A DNA stretch of 25,194 bases from contig VXPN01000453.1 in the NCBI GenBank assembly GCA_009839535.1, positions 1-25,194 of the forward strand. Direction: 5' to 3'. Positions 1 through 7,526 of the stretch are shown one piece after another (within the stretch, counting starts at the first letter, position 1; each line of letters opens with the position of its first letter). Under the pieces are notes generated by a model, which was given only the letters and a program-made list of their open reading frames with translations, was not told where the DNA came from and did not search any database. Source of the stretch: Boseongicola sp. SB0662_bin_57 (GTDB lineage Bacteria > Pseudomonadota > Alphaproteobacteria > Rhodobacterales > Rhodobacteraceae). The translations under genes were made by a program, and so were the position numbers.

Positions 1-233
1 CGCGCCCCTGAAACTAGCGGGCGAATGATGGTTAGGCAAGTATATAATCCCCAAACTCAACCCGCTAACAAGTCTCGGTCCGACCTATGCCGGGCCACCC
101 GCCGAATACGCCTGACCCGGCAAAGGGGTAGCTCCCCGACGCCATGGCCAATACGCGGGGACTTTCTCTTTCTGAGACTTGTTAGCAACGGCCCGGCACC
201 AGCCGCGCCGTCCAACAACAGAGGAGCATTTCA

Positions 234-1127
234 ATGAAAGGATACGGAACACTTGCCGCGAGCGTTGCGGCAGCAGCGATGCTTGCAGCGTGCGGCGGAG
301 GCGGGTCCGGCTCGGAAAACGATACAGGCTCCGACGACAAGCCCATCCCGGAGGTTCTTGAGTCCAGCAACTGGTATTGGTTCGGCGAGGAAACAACCCC
401 AATTTTGACAGATGAGAGCTTGACTGCATTGGGCCGAACTGTGGGGTTCACTGCCGATAACCGAGTGGGGCCATCTCACTACCGAGTTTTCGATGAGCAA
501 GGCGCGACGCATGGTCTTGCGATGGATGTTCGCGTCTACGGGCAATCTGACGGCTACGACTACATCATGTTCGGAAATTGGGCGGAGGTTTCGGTAACTC
601 CTGGCTTGGAGGCCCGTTTCAATGAAGGCTCAGGTTACGGATTCTTTGCCTCCGCCCGACCGGGCAACCAATCCGAAGCCAGTCTGCCGCCCAATGGCAC
701 GGCCACCTACCGGGGCAGGTATGACGGATATTTGGCTAGGAGCGGAGACGATTCCCCCCTGCTCAGCGAAATACGCGACATGGGAACGGCCTTGGTGAAG
801 GCGAGCTTCGGGCCTTTGCTTGGCGGGCCGGGAACAACCGGAACGCTGTCGCTTGAGCTTCTTCCTGACGGCAGCACACCGGCGACCGCAGCCGTATCGT
901 TTCAGACGCCACTCGACGGCGTGCATTTCGATTCCCATGAGTACCAGGAAACAAGCTCCATATCGGTGACGGAACACGCAACACGTCACGGGCAGCCCGG
1001 AGTTGCCGAAGGTAACATTTGGGGGACGTTCTTTGGCCCGGATGAAGTCACCGGAATATACACTTTCGTCAATGGAGACTTGGCCGGTGCAGGTTCGTTC
1101 GGGGCAAGGCAAGCGACAAGCCAATGA
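234..1127 (+). CDS. TbpB-like outer-surface lipoprotein
   Basis: This is a 297-aa predicted lipoprotein. The first 20 residues form a signal peptide (basic start, Ala-rich core) ending in the lipobox LAAC, so Cys20 would be lipidated. A Gly/Ser/acidic linker follows. The body alternates short strand-like segments rich in Gly and aromatic residues, and ends with GTFFGP...LAGAGSFGA, the kind of Gly-Phe motif seen near the C-terminus of TbpB/Slam-type lipoprotein beta-barrels. The start is supported by GAGGAG 7 nt upstream. It is probably anchored in the outer membrane; whether it binds a ligand such as iron carriers or is an adhesin cannot be seen. A second gene of the same design lies at 6690-7526. 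A strong hairpin terminator follows 92 nt downstream, so it looks like a single transcription unit. The lipoprotein call is firm; the TbpB-like fold is inferred from motif style. Confidence 0.8.
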   Translation: MKGYGTLAASVAAAAMLAACGGGGSGSENDTGSDDKPIPEVLESSNWYWFGEETTPILTDESLTALGRTVGFTADNRVGPSHYRVFDEQGATHGLAMDVRVYGQSDGYDYIMFGNWAEVSVTPGLEARFNEGSGYGFFASARPGNQSEASLPPNGTATYRGRYDGYLARSGDDSPLLSEIRDMGTALVKASFGPLLGGPGTTGTLSLELLPDGSTPATAAVSFQTPLDGVHFDSHEYQETSSISVTEHATRHGQPGVAEGNIWGTFFGPDEVTGIYTFVNGDLAGAGSFGARQATSQ

Positions 1128-1218
1128 CCGGCATCTGTCAACGTTCCGGCGGGTTGCGCCCCGAGCCTGCGTAGGCCATAGGTTCCGAAGTGCCGAATAC
1201 CCGGAATGACGCAGAACC

Positions 1219-1245
1219 GCCCCCGGTTCGCCGGGGGCTTTCCTT
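1219..1245 (+). terminator. Rho-independent terminator of the first lipoprotein gene
   Basis: A perfect 8-bp stem (GCCCCCGG / CCGGGGGC, 1219-1226 and 1231-1238) closes a TTCG tetraloop and is followed by TTTCCTT. It lies 92 nt after the stop codon of the lipoprotein gene. Confidence 0.8.
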
Positions 1246-1358
1246 CTGTCCGAAAGGTGCTGCACGATTTGGTTGCCTTGGCTTGCGTGGCCGTTGGAAT
1301 GGTGCAATAGGCAGCGTCCATCATTGGCGCAACGTTTCACAACAAAGGAGAGCCATCA

Positions 1359-1634
1359 ATGTCAGAACCAACGCACGAATGGCGCGTCACCGTCCACGAA
1401 AGCGGCGAACCGAAAGAACATCCGCTCATCATCGGAGCCACCGAGAGCGACATGAGGAGTCACTTGGCGAGGCTCGCAGCGACACAAATGACCATGGACG
1501 AAGTGTTGAACATCCTGACCGGGGCGCAGGACATTCTGCCAGATGATCCCGATACCGACGCTAATGGCCAAATGACCTTCGAGACAGAAGAAATCCAGTC
1601 TTTCATCTTCAAGGCGGAACAAGTCCTCGGATAA
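1359..1634 (+). CDS. small acidic hypothetical protein (91 aa)
   Basis: This is a 91-aa protein of no family that I recognise. The start ATG has a good ribosome-binding site (AAAGGAGAG, 1345-1353). The N-terminal third (EWRVTVHESGEPKEHPLII) looks like a beta segment. The remainder is acidic and probably helical, with a DDPDTD stretch near residues 62-67. There is no signal peptide or membrane segment, so it is probably cytosolic. It lies alone on the plus strand, downstream of the lipoprotein terminator and upstream of an integrative-element module on the opposite strand, so it is probably accessory cargo. Coding is supported by the RBS and by codon-like composition ending cleanly at TAA. Confidence 0.6.
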   Translation: MSEPTHEWRVTVHESGEPKEHPLIIGATESDMRSHLARLAATQMTMDEVLNILTGAQDILPDDPDTDANGQMTFETEEIQSFIFKAEQVLG

Positions 1635-2142
1635 TCGAAGCAATGCCATGCGGCGGACGGGTGAATCACTCAGCGTCCCCGGCCACAAACAGCGACAATG
1701 GCCCTGCGATCCGAAGCTGTCCCCGGCCATTCGTGAATGCCCTTGGAGCGCCTTCCTTCGCGCAGGCGTTCTTCTTGTTCAGCCGCGCAGGCGTCTTTCC
1801 CGCCTTGCCCGCCGTTCCTTGCCCCGTTCCAGGCACTCCCACGTGCTGGCTGCCCGCCAGTGCGCGGCAGTGGGTGTGCCATTGGAGGTCGGGAACGAGC
1901 GACAAGCACCAGGTCCGCCAATCATCGTCATTGGCCATCGGGGGAACGCCTGTTTCAAGGCACAAAGCGCCCACCGATCAATGTCACCCAGGAAAGGGGT
2001 CAATGAAGGGCGTTGCCGAGTATCGCTTTAGTTCTTTGGGTGTTTGTTGCGCTGTCTCTGTCTCTAGCGGGGGCTTCGCCCCACGCCATAGCCAGCGCAA
2101 CGGGGGTGGTGTTGCCTGCTCTTAGGTAAGGAACGCCAAGGA
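1635..2142. other. 508-bp interval with no supported gene
   Basis: Open frames here are Arg/Pro-rich shadows in all directions. The only local structure I see is a short hairpin, GGGGGC-TTC-GCCCC, near 2068-2082 without a T-tract. It may mark the end of one of the flanking convergent transcription units. Confidence 0.4.
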
Positions 2143-2340
2143 TTAAGGTCTGGAAGGGTCTGCCTGGGGACACGCCTTCCCGGTGAACCTAGATATGCCT
2201 CTTGATGATTTATTTTGGCGGTGAAGACAAGAGGGTGAAACATGAAGTGATGTCTGCTCAATAGGTGTCAAACCCTGTCGTTGTGCCAGCCAGGACTTGC
2301 CCAGGGCGGCAAAGTATTCGTCAGCGGTCTTGAACTTCAT
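2143..2340 (-). CDS. small hypothetical protein (65 aa)
   Basis: This is a 65-aa open frame beginning MKFKTADEYFAALGKSW, with GGAG 12 nt upstream of its ATG. It starts 9 bp after the stop of the preceding minus-strand gene, which suggests the same operon. The first 30 residues look like a real helical protein. The C-terminal half is rich in Ser, Arg and Cys and less convincing, so the frame may be broken or the gene shorter in its relatives. I do not recognise the family. Confidence 0.4.
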   Translation of the reverse strand: MKFKTADEYFAALGKSWLAQRQGLTPIEQTSLHVSPSCLHRQNKSSRGISRFTGKACPQADPSRP

Positions 2341-2349
2341 CTGGCACTT

Positions 2350-2568
2350 CTACTCCGTTTGCTCGACAAATGGGCCGAACGCGCACAACAGGTCACGCAC
2401 GGTCTGCTCCGCATAGCCTAGCTCGCGCTCGAACTGCGCCAAGTCGCTGGCAGGCACTATCGCGGGCGGCATGGCGGCGGCCTGGAGCGACTTCAAGTTA
2501 TCCAGATGGAACATCACGGTTCGCAACTCCGCGTGAGCGTGCAGCAGGAAGTGCGTCGTGTCCTTCAC
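2350..2568 (-). CDS. small helical hypothetical protein (72 aa), GTG start
   Basis: The start is a GTG that overlaps the stop of the upstream gene by 4 bp (GTGA), with AAGAGAG about 9 nt before it. This overlap is why I prefer it to the longer frame, which opens further upstream inside the neighbouring gene. The product is 72 aa, probably all-helical (HAHAELRTVMFHLDNLKSL and FERELGYAEQTVRDLLCAFG segments), with no membrane segment. The family is unknown. It belongs to the small-gene operon at the downstream end of the integrase/AlpA module. Confidence 0.55.
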   Translation of the reverse strand: MKDTTHFLLHAHAELRTVMFHLDNLKSLQAAAMPPAIVPASDLAQFERELGYAEQTVRDLLCAFGPFVEQTE

Positions 2569-2807
2569 CTGTTTATGCTCTCTTCCGAATAAGGATCGTA
2601 GTCGTGGCCTTTCGCAAATTGCGGCTCGCTTGGCGTCCCCGGAGTGCAGTCCTCGGTCACTAGACCTTTCACGCAACCTTTCTCAAATTCTGCAACGGTC
2701 TTTCCGTCTTTCGTAAAGACGAGTTTCCCTTCGTTTTCGCTATAGTCATCATCTGCGGTAAACACGTGCTTGCCTTCGCCATCAATCATGATCGTGTATT
2801 GCTTCAT
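2565..2807 (-). CDS. small hypothetical protein (80 aa)
   Basis: This is an 80-aa protein starting MKQYTIMIDGEGKHVF. The open frame extends further upstream, but this ATG is preceded by a perfect AGGAGG, so I take it as the start. The N-terminal half looks like a beta-rich domain (MIDGEGKHVFTADDDY, EGKLVFTKDGKTVAEF). The acidic C-terminus contains two Cys and ends PYSEESINR. No family is recognised. It overlaps the next gene by 4 bp (translational coupling). A further short frame upstream (2804-3013) ends in an ATGA overlap with this start codon, but has weaker support. Confidence 0.6.
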   Translation of the reverse strand: MKQYTIMIDGEGKHVFTADDDYSENEGKLVFTKDGKTVAEFEKGCVKGLVTEDCTPGTPSEPQFAKGHDYDPYSEESINR

Positions 2808-3169
2808 TGCCCTGTTCCTCCTGTTGGCATGAGGCCGCCCTTGTGCACCGTTCCGGTTGACCATGCAAGCGGGGGCGACCGAAACGCCCGAAGGCTCGGC
2901 AGGCCACCACGAACAGAAATATCTGGCCTGTTGTTCGGCGAAAGGGACACCATCAGGCCGTGCATGGCCTCTCTGTGCGCCATGCAGACGCTTGGCATTC
3001 TCGATCTTCCCATTGGCCATCAACAAGCGGATTCGAGGAAGCTCCAGCTTCGTCAAACATGGAAAGGGCCGCCCGGAGGCGGCCCTGTAGCGTGACGGCA
3101 TGAAGATCGGCGGTCAGGGTTCGCGATCATGCTTCATGCGGTGACATCTCTCGCTCTCGCTTTTCGCAA
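2808..3169. other. 362-bp interval between two small-gene groups
   Basis: It holds a perfect GC hairpin (3066-3085, described separately). It also holds a possible 69-aa minus-strand frame (2804-3013), which has a modest GGGAAG/GAGA upstream and whose TGA overlaps the next ATG. Its composition (Ser/Arg/Pro) is not persuasive, so I do not call it as a gene. Confidence 0.35.
3066..3085 (-). terminator. GC hairpin, probable terminator on the minus strand
   Basis: A perfect 8-bp stem (GGGCCGCC / GGCGGCCC) encloses a 4-nt loop. Read on the minus strand it is followed by TTTCC, and it lies about 85 nt after the stop of the metal-binding-repeat gene. The T-tract is short, so termination may be partial and allow read-through to the small genes beyond. 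Confidence 0.5.
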
Positions 3170-3667
3170 TTAAGCGCGTGACGGCAGCAGCCGCACCTTT
3201 GGCTTGCGAGGCGGCAAGTGATTGTTCTCCTGTCGCCAGTGAGCCGTGCACAGCCCGTCTTCAACCGCGCTTTTCAGGCACCGCTTTCCGTCCTGCGTCA
3301 CTGCCCTGCACCAATCTTCCGATGGGTGCTTGGGAGTGGGAGGCTGCCCGATCACTTCCACTTCCGTGCCTTCATCCCAGCCATTGTGCTTTTGCCTCCA
3401 GTGAGTCGTGCACAGCCCGTCGGCAACCACGTCATTCAGGCACCGATTGCCTTCCTTTGTCTTCGCCCGGCACCAGCCTTCCGATGGATGAACCGGCGGC
3501 ATTCCAATCATGTTTTCGATCAGTTCGCCCACGGTGGTGCCAATCAGCTTCTCGACGCCCGTCTCCGTGGCCGTCTCCTTCAAGCACTCCCCGGTTTCGG
3601 TGTCATCAACGCTGCAAAGGCGGTCGTCGTCGCAGGGCCATATGATCGAGGGGTTCATTTCATTCAT
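3170..3667 (-). CDS. protein with two tandem C3H metal-binding repeats
   Basis: The product is 165 aa. The open frame starts earlier, but the ATG at 3667 has AGGAGAG at proper spacing and gives a sensible N-terminus (MNEMNPSIIW). Two near-identical modules occupy about residues 60-90 and 114-144. Each reads HPSE-x-WC-x9-C-x9-C-x2-H-W, with Cys66/76/86 plus His89 and Cys120/130/140 plus His143. This spacing resembles the short zinc-knuckle-like motif (C..T..G..C......C..H) found in many phage and accessory proteins. Metal binding is inferred from it. Three more cysteines (12, 18, 28) lie in the acidic N-terminal region. No catalytic domain is seen; a nucleic-acid or protein-binding role is possible but unproven. 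It starts 10 bp after the stop of the 173-aa gene, so they probably share an operon. Confidence 0.7.
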   Translation of the reverse strand: MNEMNPSIIWPCDDDRLCSVDDTETGECLKETATETGVEKLIGTTVGELIENMIGMPPVHPSEGWCRAKTKEGNRCLNDVVADGLCTTHWRQKHNGWDEGTEVEVIGQPPTPKHPSEDWCRAVTQDGKRCLKSAVEDGLCTAHWRQENNHLPPRKPKVRLLPSRA

Positions 3668-3677
3668 GGATTCTCTC

Positions 3678-4199
3678 CTAAGCAGCTTGTTGGTCTTGCC
3701 AGCCGGGGACGTGCAGCCCCACGCGGGCACGTATTGCCATGATGTAATTCACGAGGATGTCGATCTGGATGTCCTCCCCCCGCGCCTTCGCGGCATCCAG
3801 AAACAGCTTCCTGAACCGTTCCGTCCTTCGCTCCACATGACGCCGATTCCACCGCAGAATCCTGTTGAGCGTCGCCTCCCTCGCCATGTCGGCGTCGGGT
3901 TCGGCCCTGCCTTCCAGGACCAGGCCGAAGTCCCTCTCGACCTCAAGCAGGTCCTCTGGTGTCATCTCGGCCCAGATGTCATCGGGCATGGCCTTGTTCC
4001 CCGCGAGCACGACCTCGCACTGCTGTCTGCGGGGCCTGCCCGGAGACGGTTTCCCGTGCCTCCTGTTCTCAACCATCGCCATCCAGTCCACCCGGTCCTT
4101 GCCGACCTTGGCCAGCCCCGGTCCTTCAGGCTGGTCTGAAAACCCGCCCGTTATCGATTCCATCTGGTCGGCTCTCCATTTCTTCGTCGATTTGCTCAT
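3678..4199 (-). CDS. hypothetical protein (173 aa) of the integrative module
   Basis: I chose the ATG at 4199 because AAAGGAACAGGA immediately precedes it; the frame is open further upstream but overlaps the AlpA gene there. The 173-aa product begins basic (MSKSTKKWRADQ) and contains GRPRRQQCEVVLAGNK (residues 54-69). It then has a long charged helical region (MTPEDLLEVERDFGLVL and an Arg-rich helix at about 108-140). There are no membrane segments or signal. I do not recognise the family. The basic character and the position directly after an AlpA-type regulator fit a DNA-associated role such as replication or excision accessory, but that is inference only. Confidence 0.6.
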   Translation of the reverse strand: MSKSTKKWRADQMESITGGFSDQPEGPGLAKVGKDRVDWMAMVENRRHGKPSPGRPRRQQCEVVLAGNKAMPDDIWAEMTPEDLLEVERDFGLVLEGRAEPDADMAREATLNRILRWNRRHVERRTERFRKLFLDAAKARGEDIQIDILVNYIMAIRARVGLHVPGWQDQQAA

Positions 4200-4297
4200 T
4201 CCTGTTCCTTTTGCGTCCTCTATCGGACGGCACCCCAGGCGTCGGGATGCCGTCAACGTTTCAGGTTCGTCTTTCCTTGCTGGAAATGCCGCCTTGG

Positions 4298-4492
4298 TCA
4301 GGCGACGGCGGACGGGCGTTCGGCCTGCCACTTGGCGATGTCGGACTCGCGCCAGCCGGAAGCTCTGGGGCCGAGCTTCACGGGAGTTGGAAACAGGCCC
4401 TTCTTGATGTGGTCGTAAAGGGTGGACCTCTTGAGGCCCGTCATTTCCATCACGGCGCTGATCCTGTGAAATCTGTCGATGGTGTGTGCCAT
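4298..4492 (-). CDS. alpA: AlpA-family DNA-binding regulator
   Basis: This is a 64-aa protein. The ATG at 4492 is preceded by a perfect AGGAGG, which decides the start over the ATG 27 nt upstream. The sequence follows the AlpA / MerR-like winged-helix pattern: RISAVMEMTGLKRSTLYDHI (helix-turn-helix, about residues 10-29), KKGLFPTPVKLG (wing), then a Trp-containing GWRESDIAKW segment. AlpA proteins are small activators or excisionase-like factors of P4-type satellites and islands, and often control integrase expression and excision. It lies between the integrase gene and the cargo genes, on the same strand, as expected for such elements. Confidence 0.85.
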   Translation of the reverse strand: MAHTIDRFHRISAVMEMTGLKRSTLYDHIKKGLFPTPVKLGPRASGWRESDIAKWQAERPSAVA

Positions 4493-4618
4493 TGCGGCCT
4501 CCTGAATTGAGGGTTGCATGGCCGCTGCGAATCACCTAGTTTCGGGGTGTCAAGACGAAAAGAGGCACTCTGGGCGACCAAGCTCAGGGTGTCTTTCTAT
4601 TGCATTTCTTTGGATTTG

Positions 4619-5782
4619 TCAAGCCGATTCAGGACGCACGACCCCGGCCCATTCCGCCATGAGCGCCCGTCGCCGCTCAAGAATGTCGCTTCTCTGGTAG
4701 GCACCTTCCACCCCCTTGACCGTGTGCGCCAGCGCCATTTCCGCAAGCTCGCGGTCCTGCCCCGTGTCGCTGGCCCACATGCGGAAGGAGGACCGGAAGC
4801 CATGCGGAACCGCCTTGACGCCAGTCTCGCGCAACAGCTTGGAAAGCGTGCTGTCGCTCATCGGGCGGCCCGTGGAGCTAGGGAAGACCAGCCCGCAATC
4901 ACCGAGCGCCCGCGCCTGATCGAGCACTTCCAGCGTCCGCTCCGAAAGCGGGACGCGGTGTTCCCTGCCCGCCTTCATCCGGTCGGCTGGAACCGTCCAT
5001 GTCGCGGCCTCAAGATCGACCTCGGCCCAGGTCATGCCGCGCACCTCGCCGGAGCGGGCGGCGGTCAGGACGATGAACTCGAACGCCAGCCTGGTGCCGA
5101 TCCAGGCGTCACTTTCCCGCAGGGCGGCAAGGGCCGCGCCCACGTCCTGCCAGGGCAATGCCGCATGGTTCTTCCGCTTGACGCCGTTCTTCGGCAGGGC
5201 GGCTGCGATGGCGGCAACGGGATCGTCGTTCCGGTAGTTCTGCGCAACGCTCCACTGCATGATCGTGGCTATGCGCTGCTTGACCCGGCGCATCGTCTCG
5301 CGCTTGTCGTTCCAGTCCGGCAAAATGCAGGCAAGCACGTCCTGCGGGCCGATCTTGTCAACCGGCATCTTGCCGATGGCCGGGAAAACGTAGTCCCGGA
5401 GACTGGCCCGCCATTGCGCCGCGCTCTTGGCCCCGTCGCGCCAGTTCGGCTCGTGCAGCGCGATGACCTTTTCGGCAGCGGCCTCGAAAGTCGGGATTGC
5501 CGTGGCCGAGGCGCGGGGATCGTCGCCGTTCCAGGCGACCTTGCGGTTGGCAAGCGCCTTCTCCCGCGCTTCGGCCAGCGTCAGCGCCCAATAGGGTCCA
5601 AGGCCGAGGTCGCGGACCTTGCCATGTATGCGAAGCCGCTGGGTCCAGTATTTTCGGATGCCGCCGCCTGCGTTCCTCGTGACAAGCAGCGAAAGTCCGT
5701 GCCCGCCCCTGCCGTCCCCGTAGCGGCCCGGCTCCCTGGCTTTCTCGCAGAATTTCGCGGTCAGGTTGTAGCGTCTGCTCAT
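4619..5782 (-). CDS. int: P4-type tyrosine-recombinase integrase
   Basis: This is a 387-aa site-specific recombinase. The ATG at 5782 is preceded by GGAAAGG and gives the usual N-terminus (MSRRYNLTAKFCEKAREPGRY), an arm-binding domain of the DUF4102 type. A SAM-like core-binding domain follows at about residues 98-190. The catalytic domain has all expected residues: Arg243 (TAARSGE), Lys270, His327 and Arg330 (HGFR), His353, and Tyr362 as the nucleophile (GAYQR). It appears full-length and intact. It would integrate and excise the module by strand exchange at an att site, usually within a tRNA gene. The DNA just beyond its start codon (5883-5971) contains direct repeats and a tRNA-end-like hairpin that may be that site. 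Confidence 0.92.
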   Translation of the reverse strand: MSRRYNLTAKFCEKAREPGRYGDGRGGHGLSLLVTRNAGGGIRKYWTQRLRIHGKVRDLGLGPYWALTLAEAREKALANRKVAWNGDDPRASATAIPTFEAAAEKVIALHEPNWRDGAKSAAQWRASLRDYVFPAIGKMPVDKIGPQDVLACILPDWNDKRETMRRVKQRIATIMQWSVAQNYRNDDPVAAIAAALPKNGVKRKNHAALPWQDVGAALAALRESDAWIGTRLAFEFIVLTAARSGEVRGMTWAEVDLEAATWTVPADRMKAGREHRVPLSERTLEVLDQARALGDCGLVFPSSTGRPMSDSTLSKLLRETGVKAVPHGFRSSFRMWASDTGQDRELAEMALAHTVKGVEGAYQRSDILERRRALMAEWAGVVRPESA

Positions 5783-6689
5783 GGTATCTTTACCTTTCCG
5801 CTTACCACTTCTGACCCTTGTAACGCCGCAAACTTTATTGGACAACCCCGGATGCAAGATTTCGCATGACCCCTTATTTTGTTGGCTGAGGCGTGTATGT
5901 CACCGGACGCCACCGGGTGATCCAAAACCTGGCTGAGGCGGTCTGTCTCTCCGCCAGCCACCTTTGTTTTTGCTGCATTTTTCAGTCATGAAGCGGGCTG
6001 TTGCATGTTTCGTTGCATGTCCGGACGTGGCCTGCGGAGAGGGTCTCGGCGCTGCGCGATCTCGCCAGGGCCGGGATGTCTGCCGGTGCGGGATCCTGGT
6101 CAGGACGCTGGCGATCTGCTGGACGGGGAGCGCCAGGATCGGCTGCAGCGACTGAAGGGTTCGCGGGAACCCGGCCTGTGAGGCCAGGCGACCGCGGCGA
6201 TCCCGGGTCGCTTCCGGCGGCTGTCCTGGTCCGGTCTGCCCTGCCCGTTGCTGCCTGGCGCATCGCGGCGGGCGTCTCCTTGTCGGGAGGACGAAGGGGG
6301 CCGTGGCGCAGCAAGCCCATGCCGGCCCCCTTTCACATTCCGACCCCGAGTCTCTTGTTGCCCTCCGGCGCGGCTTATCGGCAATCCTGCCGTAGCGCCA
6401 AGTCGGGCAAGTGCGCATGCTTGCACTTCGGGCACAAGCCGCTGGCCAGGCGTTCGGCGGTGCGCCGATGGCAGCGTTCGCGGTCTGCGACGCGGCGCCT
6501 TTCAAGATGCCAGCTCGCAGCGCGTCCGGCCACGCGCGATCTCTTGGGCGGCTCGCGGAACGTCCGGCGTGGCCAGCACGCCGCAAGCGCGGATTGACCG
6601 TCGAGTCCGCCCGGGCTAAGGACGTCCCGGCATCCGGGCATCGCGGGCTGGCGTCCGCTGCTCCGGAAAACGTGGCGAGAAGATCTGCA
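5783..6689. other. 907-bp gene-free interval at the right edge of the integrative module
   Basis: The frames here are Arg/Ala/Pro-rich shadows on both strands and none has a convincing start or composition. The left part carries an 11-bp direct repeat (TGGCTGAGGCG at 5883-5893 and 5930-5940) and the hairpin/T-tract at 5931-5971. The right end is the leader of the lipoprotein gene at 6690. I see no RNA gene. Confidence 0.4.
5931..5971 (+). repeat. hairpin with T-tract, candidate attachment-site remnant or terminator
   Basis: The segment GGCTGAGGCGG (5931-5941) pairs imperfectly with CCGCCAGCC (5951-5959) and is followed by TTTGTTTTT (5963-5971), so it could be a terminator. No plus-strand gene leads into it. 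The stretch CTGTCTCTCCGCCA also looks like the 3' end of a bacterial serine tRNA (with CCA), and it sits just outside the integrase gene, where a tRNA-derived att half-site would be expected. I cannot decide between the two from this window. Confidence 0.35.
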
Positions 6690-7526
6690 ATGACAGCAAG
6701 AGTGCGTTCAGCGACGTGCGCCCTGGCAGTGGCGGCCGGGGCGACATTGTCGGCTTGCGGAGGTGGGGGAAGCGGCGGGGAAAGCACGACGGCAAGCGCC
6801 GACCCGCTCTTCGGCACTGCCCAGGCCGAGCGGATCCGCGCGATCACGAACTCGGGTGTGCCCGAGGAAACCGGCGAGCAAATCGTTCAGCGCAGGGAGG
6901 CCCAGGACCGTTCCGGTTGGGTGGGCGGCCACTTCACCTACAGGGAGGACATGACGCAAGTGACCTCCGACGCCCTCGTGGAGCTGTACCGCGACATGGG
7001 AGAGCCGGGTGCGAGCCTCGTCTGGCCAACGCTATTGACCAGGAACGGCGTCACACTCTTCGGAACGGAAGCCGACGACGCGCGGTTCCTGGGCGCAACG
7101 CTCGACCACGGTGCCTTTGGCGTCTTCACGACCAACGCGTTTGACGGCGGCATTGTCGCGGAGCTCATTGGCAGCCCGAGTGGAGCCGCTCCTGAGGCAA
7201 GCGCCACATGGCGCGGCGTCATGGTCGGCGCGGAAAAGGAGGACCTCGACCTCCTGCAAGGCGATGCCGTGATCTCCTTCGACCTTGCCGCGTCGGCGAT
7301 CGACGTGAATTTCACGAACATCGTGAACCTTGACACGGTCGCCGTGCACTCTGTGCCAACCGTGACCTTTTCGGATGTACCGGTCTCCGCAGACGGCACG
7401 TGGAACATGGGCGACAACGGCGAGCCGCGGCGTCTTCTCGGGAGCTTCGGGGGCCCCGGCCACGAAGAAGCCGGGGGACAGTTCTGGACACCCGACATGA
7501 CCGGCGCGTTCGGGGCCAGGCGATAG
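6690..7526 (+). CDS. second TbpB-like surface lipoprotein
   Basis: This is a 278-aa predicted lipoprotein. The ATG at 6690 is supported by GGCGAGAAG upstream and by the signal peptide it opens (MTARVRSATCALAVAAGATL) with the lipobox LSAC, giving lipidated Cys23. A GGGGSGG linker follows. The C-terminal barrel-like region ends in a textbook GSFGGPGHEEAGGQF...GAFGARR motif, as in transferrin-binding-protein-like lipoproteins. It has the same architecture as the gene at 234-1127 (Gly-rich linker, strand-rich body, terminal GxFGAR), though the bodies are diverged. It is probably surface exposed; the ligand is unknown. The frame is open far upstream, but that extension has the composition of non-coding DNA. 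Confidence 0.8.
   Translation: MTARVRSATCALAVAAGATLSACGGGGSGGESTTASADPLFGTAQAERIRAITNSGVPEETGEQIVQRREAQDRSGWVGGHFTYREDMTQVTSDALVELYRDMGEPGASLVWPTLLTRNGVTLFGTEADDARFLGATLDHGAFGVFTTNAFDGGIVAELIGSPSGAAPEASATWRGVMVGAEKEDLDLLQGDAVISFDLAASAIDVNFTNIVNLDTVAVHSVPTVTFSDVPVSADGTWNMGDNGEPRRLLGSFGGPGHEEAGGQFWTPDMTGAFGARR

Larger units (their letters stand above)
2143..5971 (-). mobile_element. integrative-element module (integrase, AlpA, small cargo genes)
   Basis: All genes of this block lie on the minus strand. In transcription order they are tyrosine integrase, AlpA-type regulator, a 173-aa hypothetical, a tandem metal-binding-repeat protein, and three tiny genes. The integrase/AlpA pairing is typical of P4-like satellites and genomic islands. 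The right limit is probably near 5931-5971, where repeats and a tRNA-3'-end-like segment lie beyond the integrase start. The left limit is not seen: I found no second copy of the right-end sequence, so the element may extend past the left edge of the window or be decayed. The coordinates given are the gene span, not proven element ends. Confidence 0.5.

Noticed and set aside
4514..5869. Long plus-strand open frame (451 aa)
   Set aside because: It lies entirely opposite the integrase gene, whose catalytic residues are all intact; composition is Arg/Pro-rich shadow.
5865..5956. Complete serine tRNA gene
   Set aside because: Only a 3'-end-like segment is present; no acceptor 5' strand, anticodon arm or long variable arm can be folded upstream.
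6411..6689. Upstream extension of the second lipoprotein frame
   Set aside because: The signal peptide and lipobox fit only the ATG at 6690; the extension has non-coding composition.
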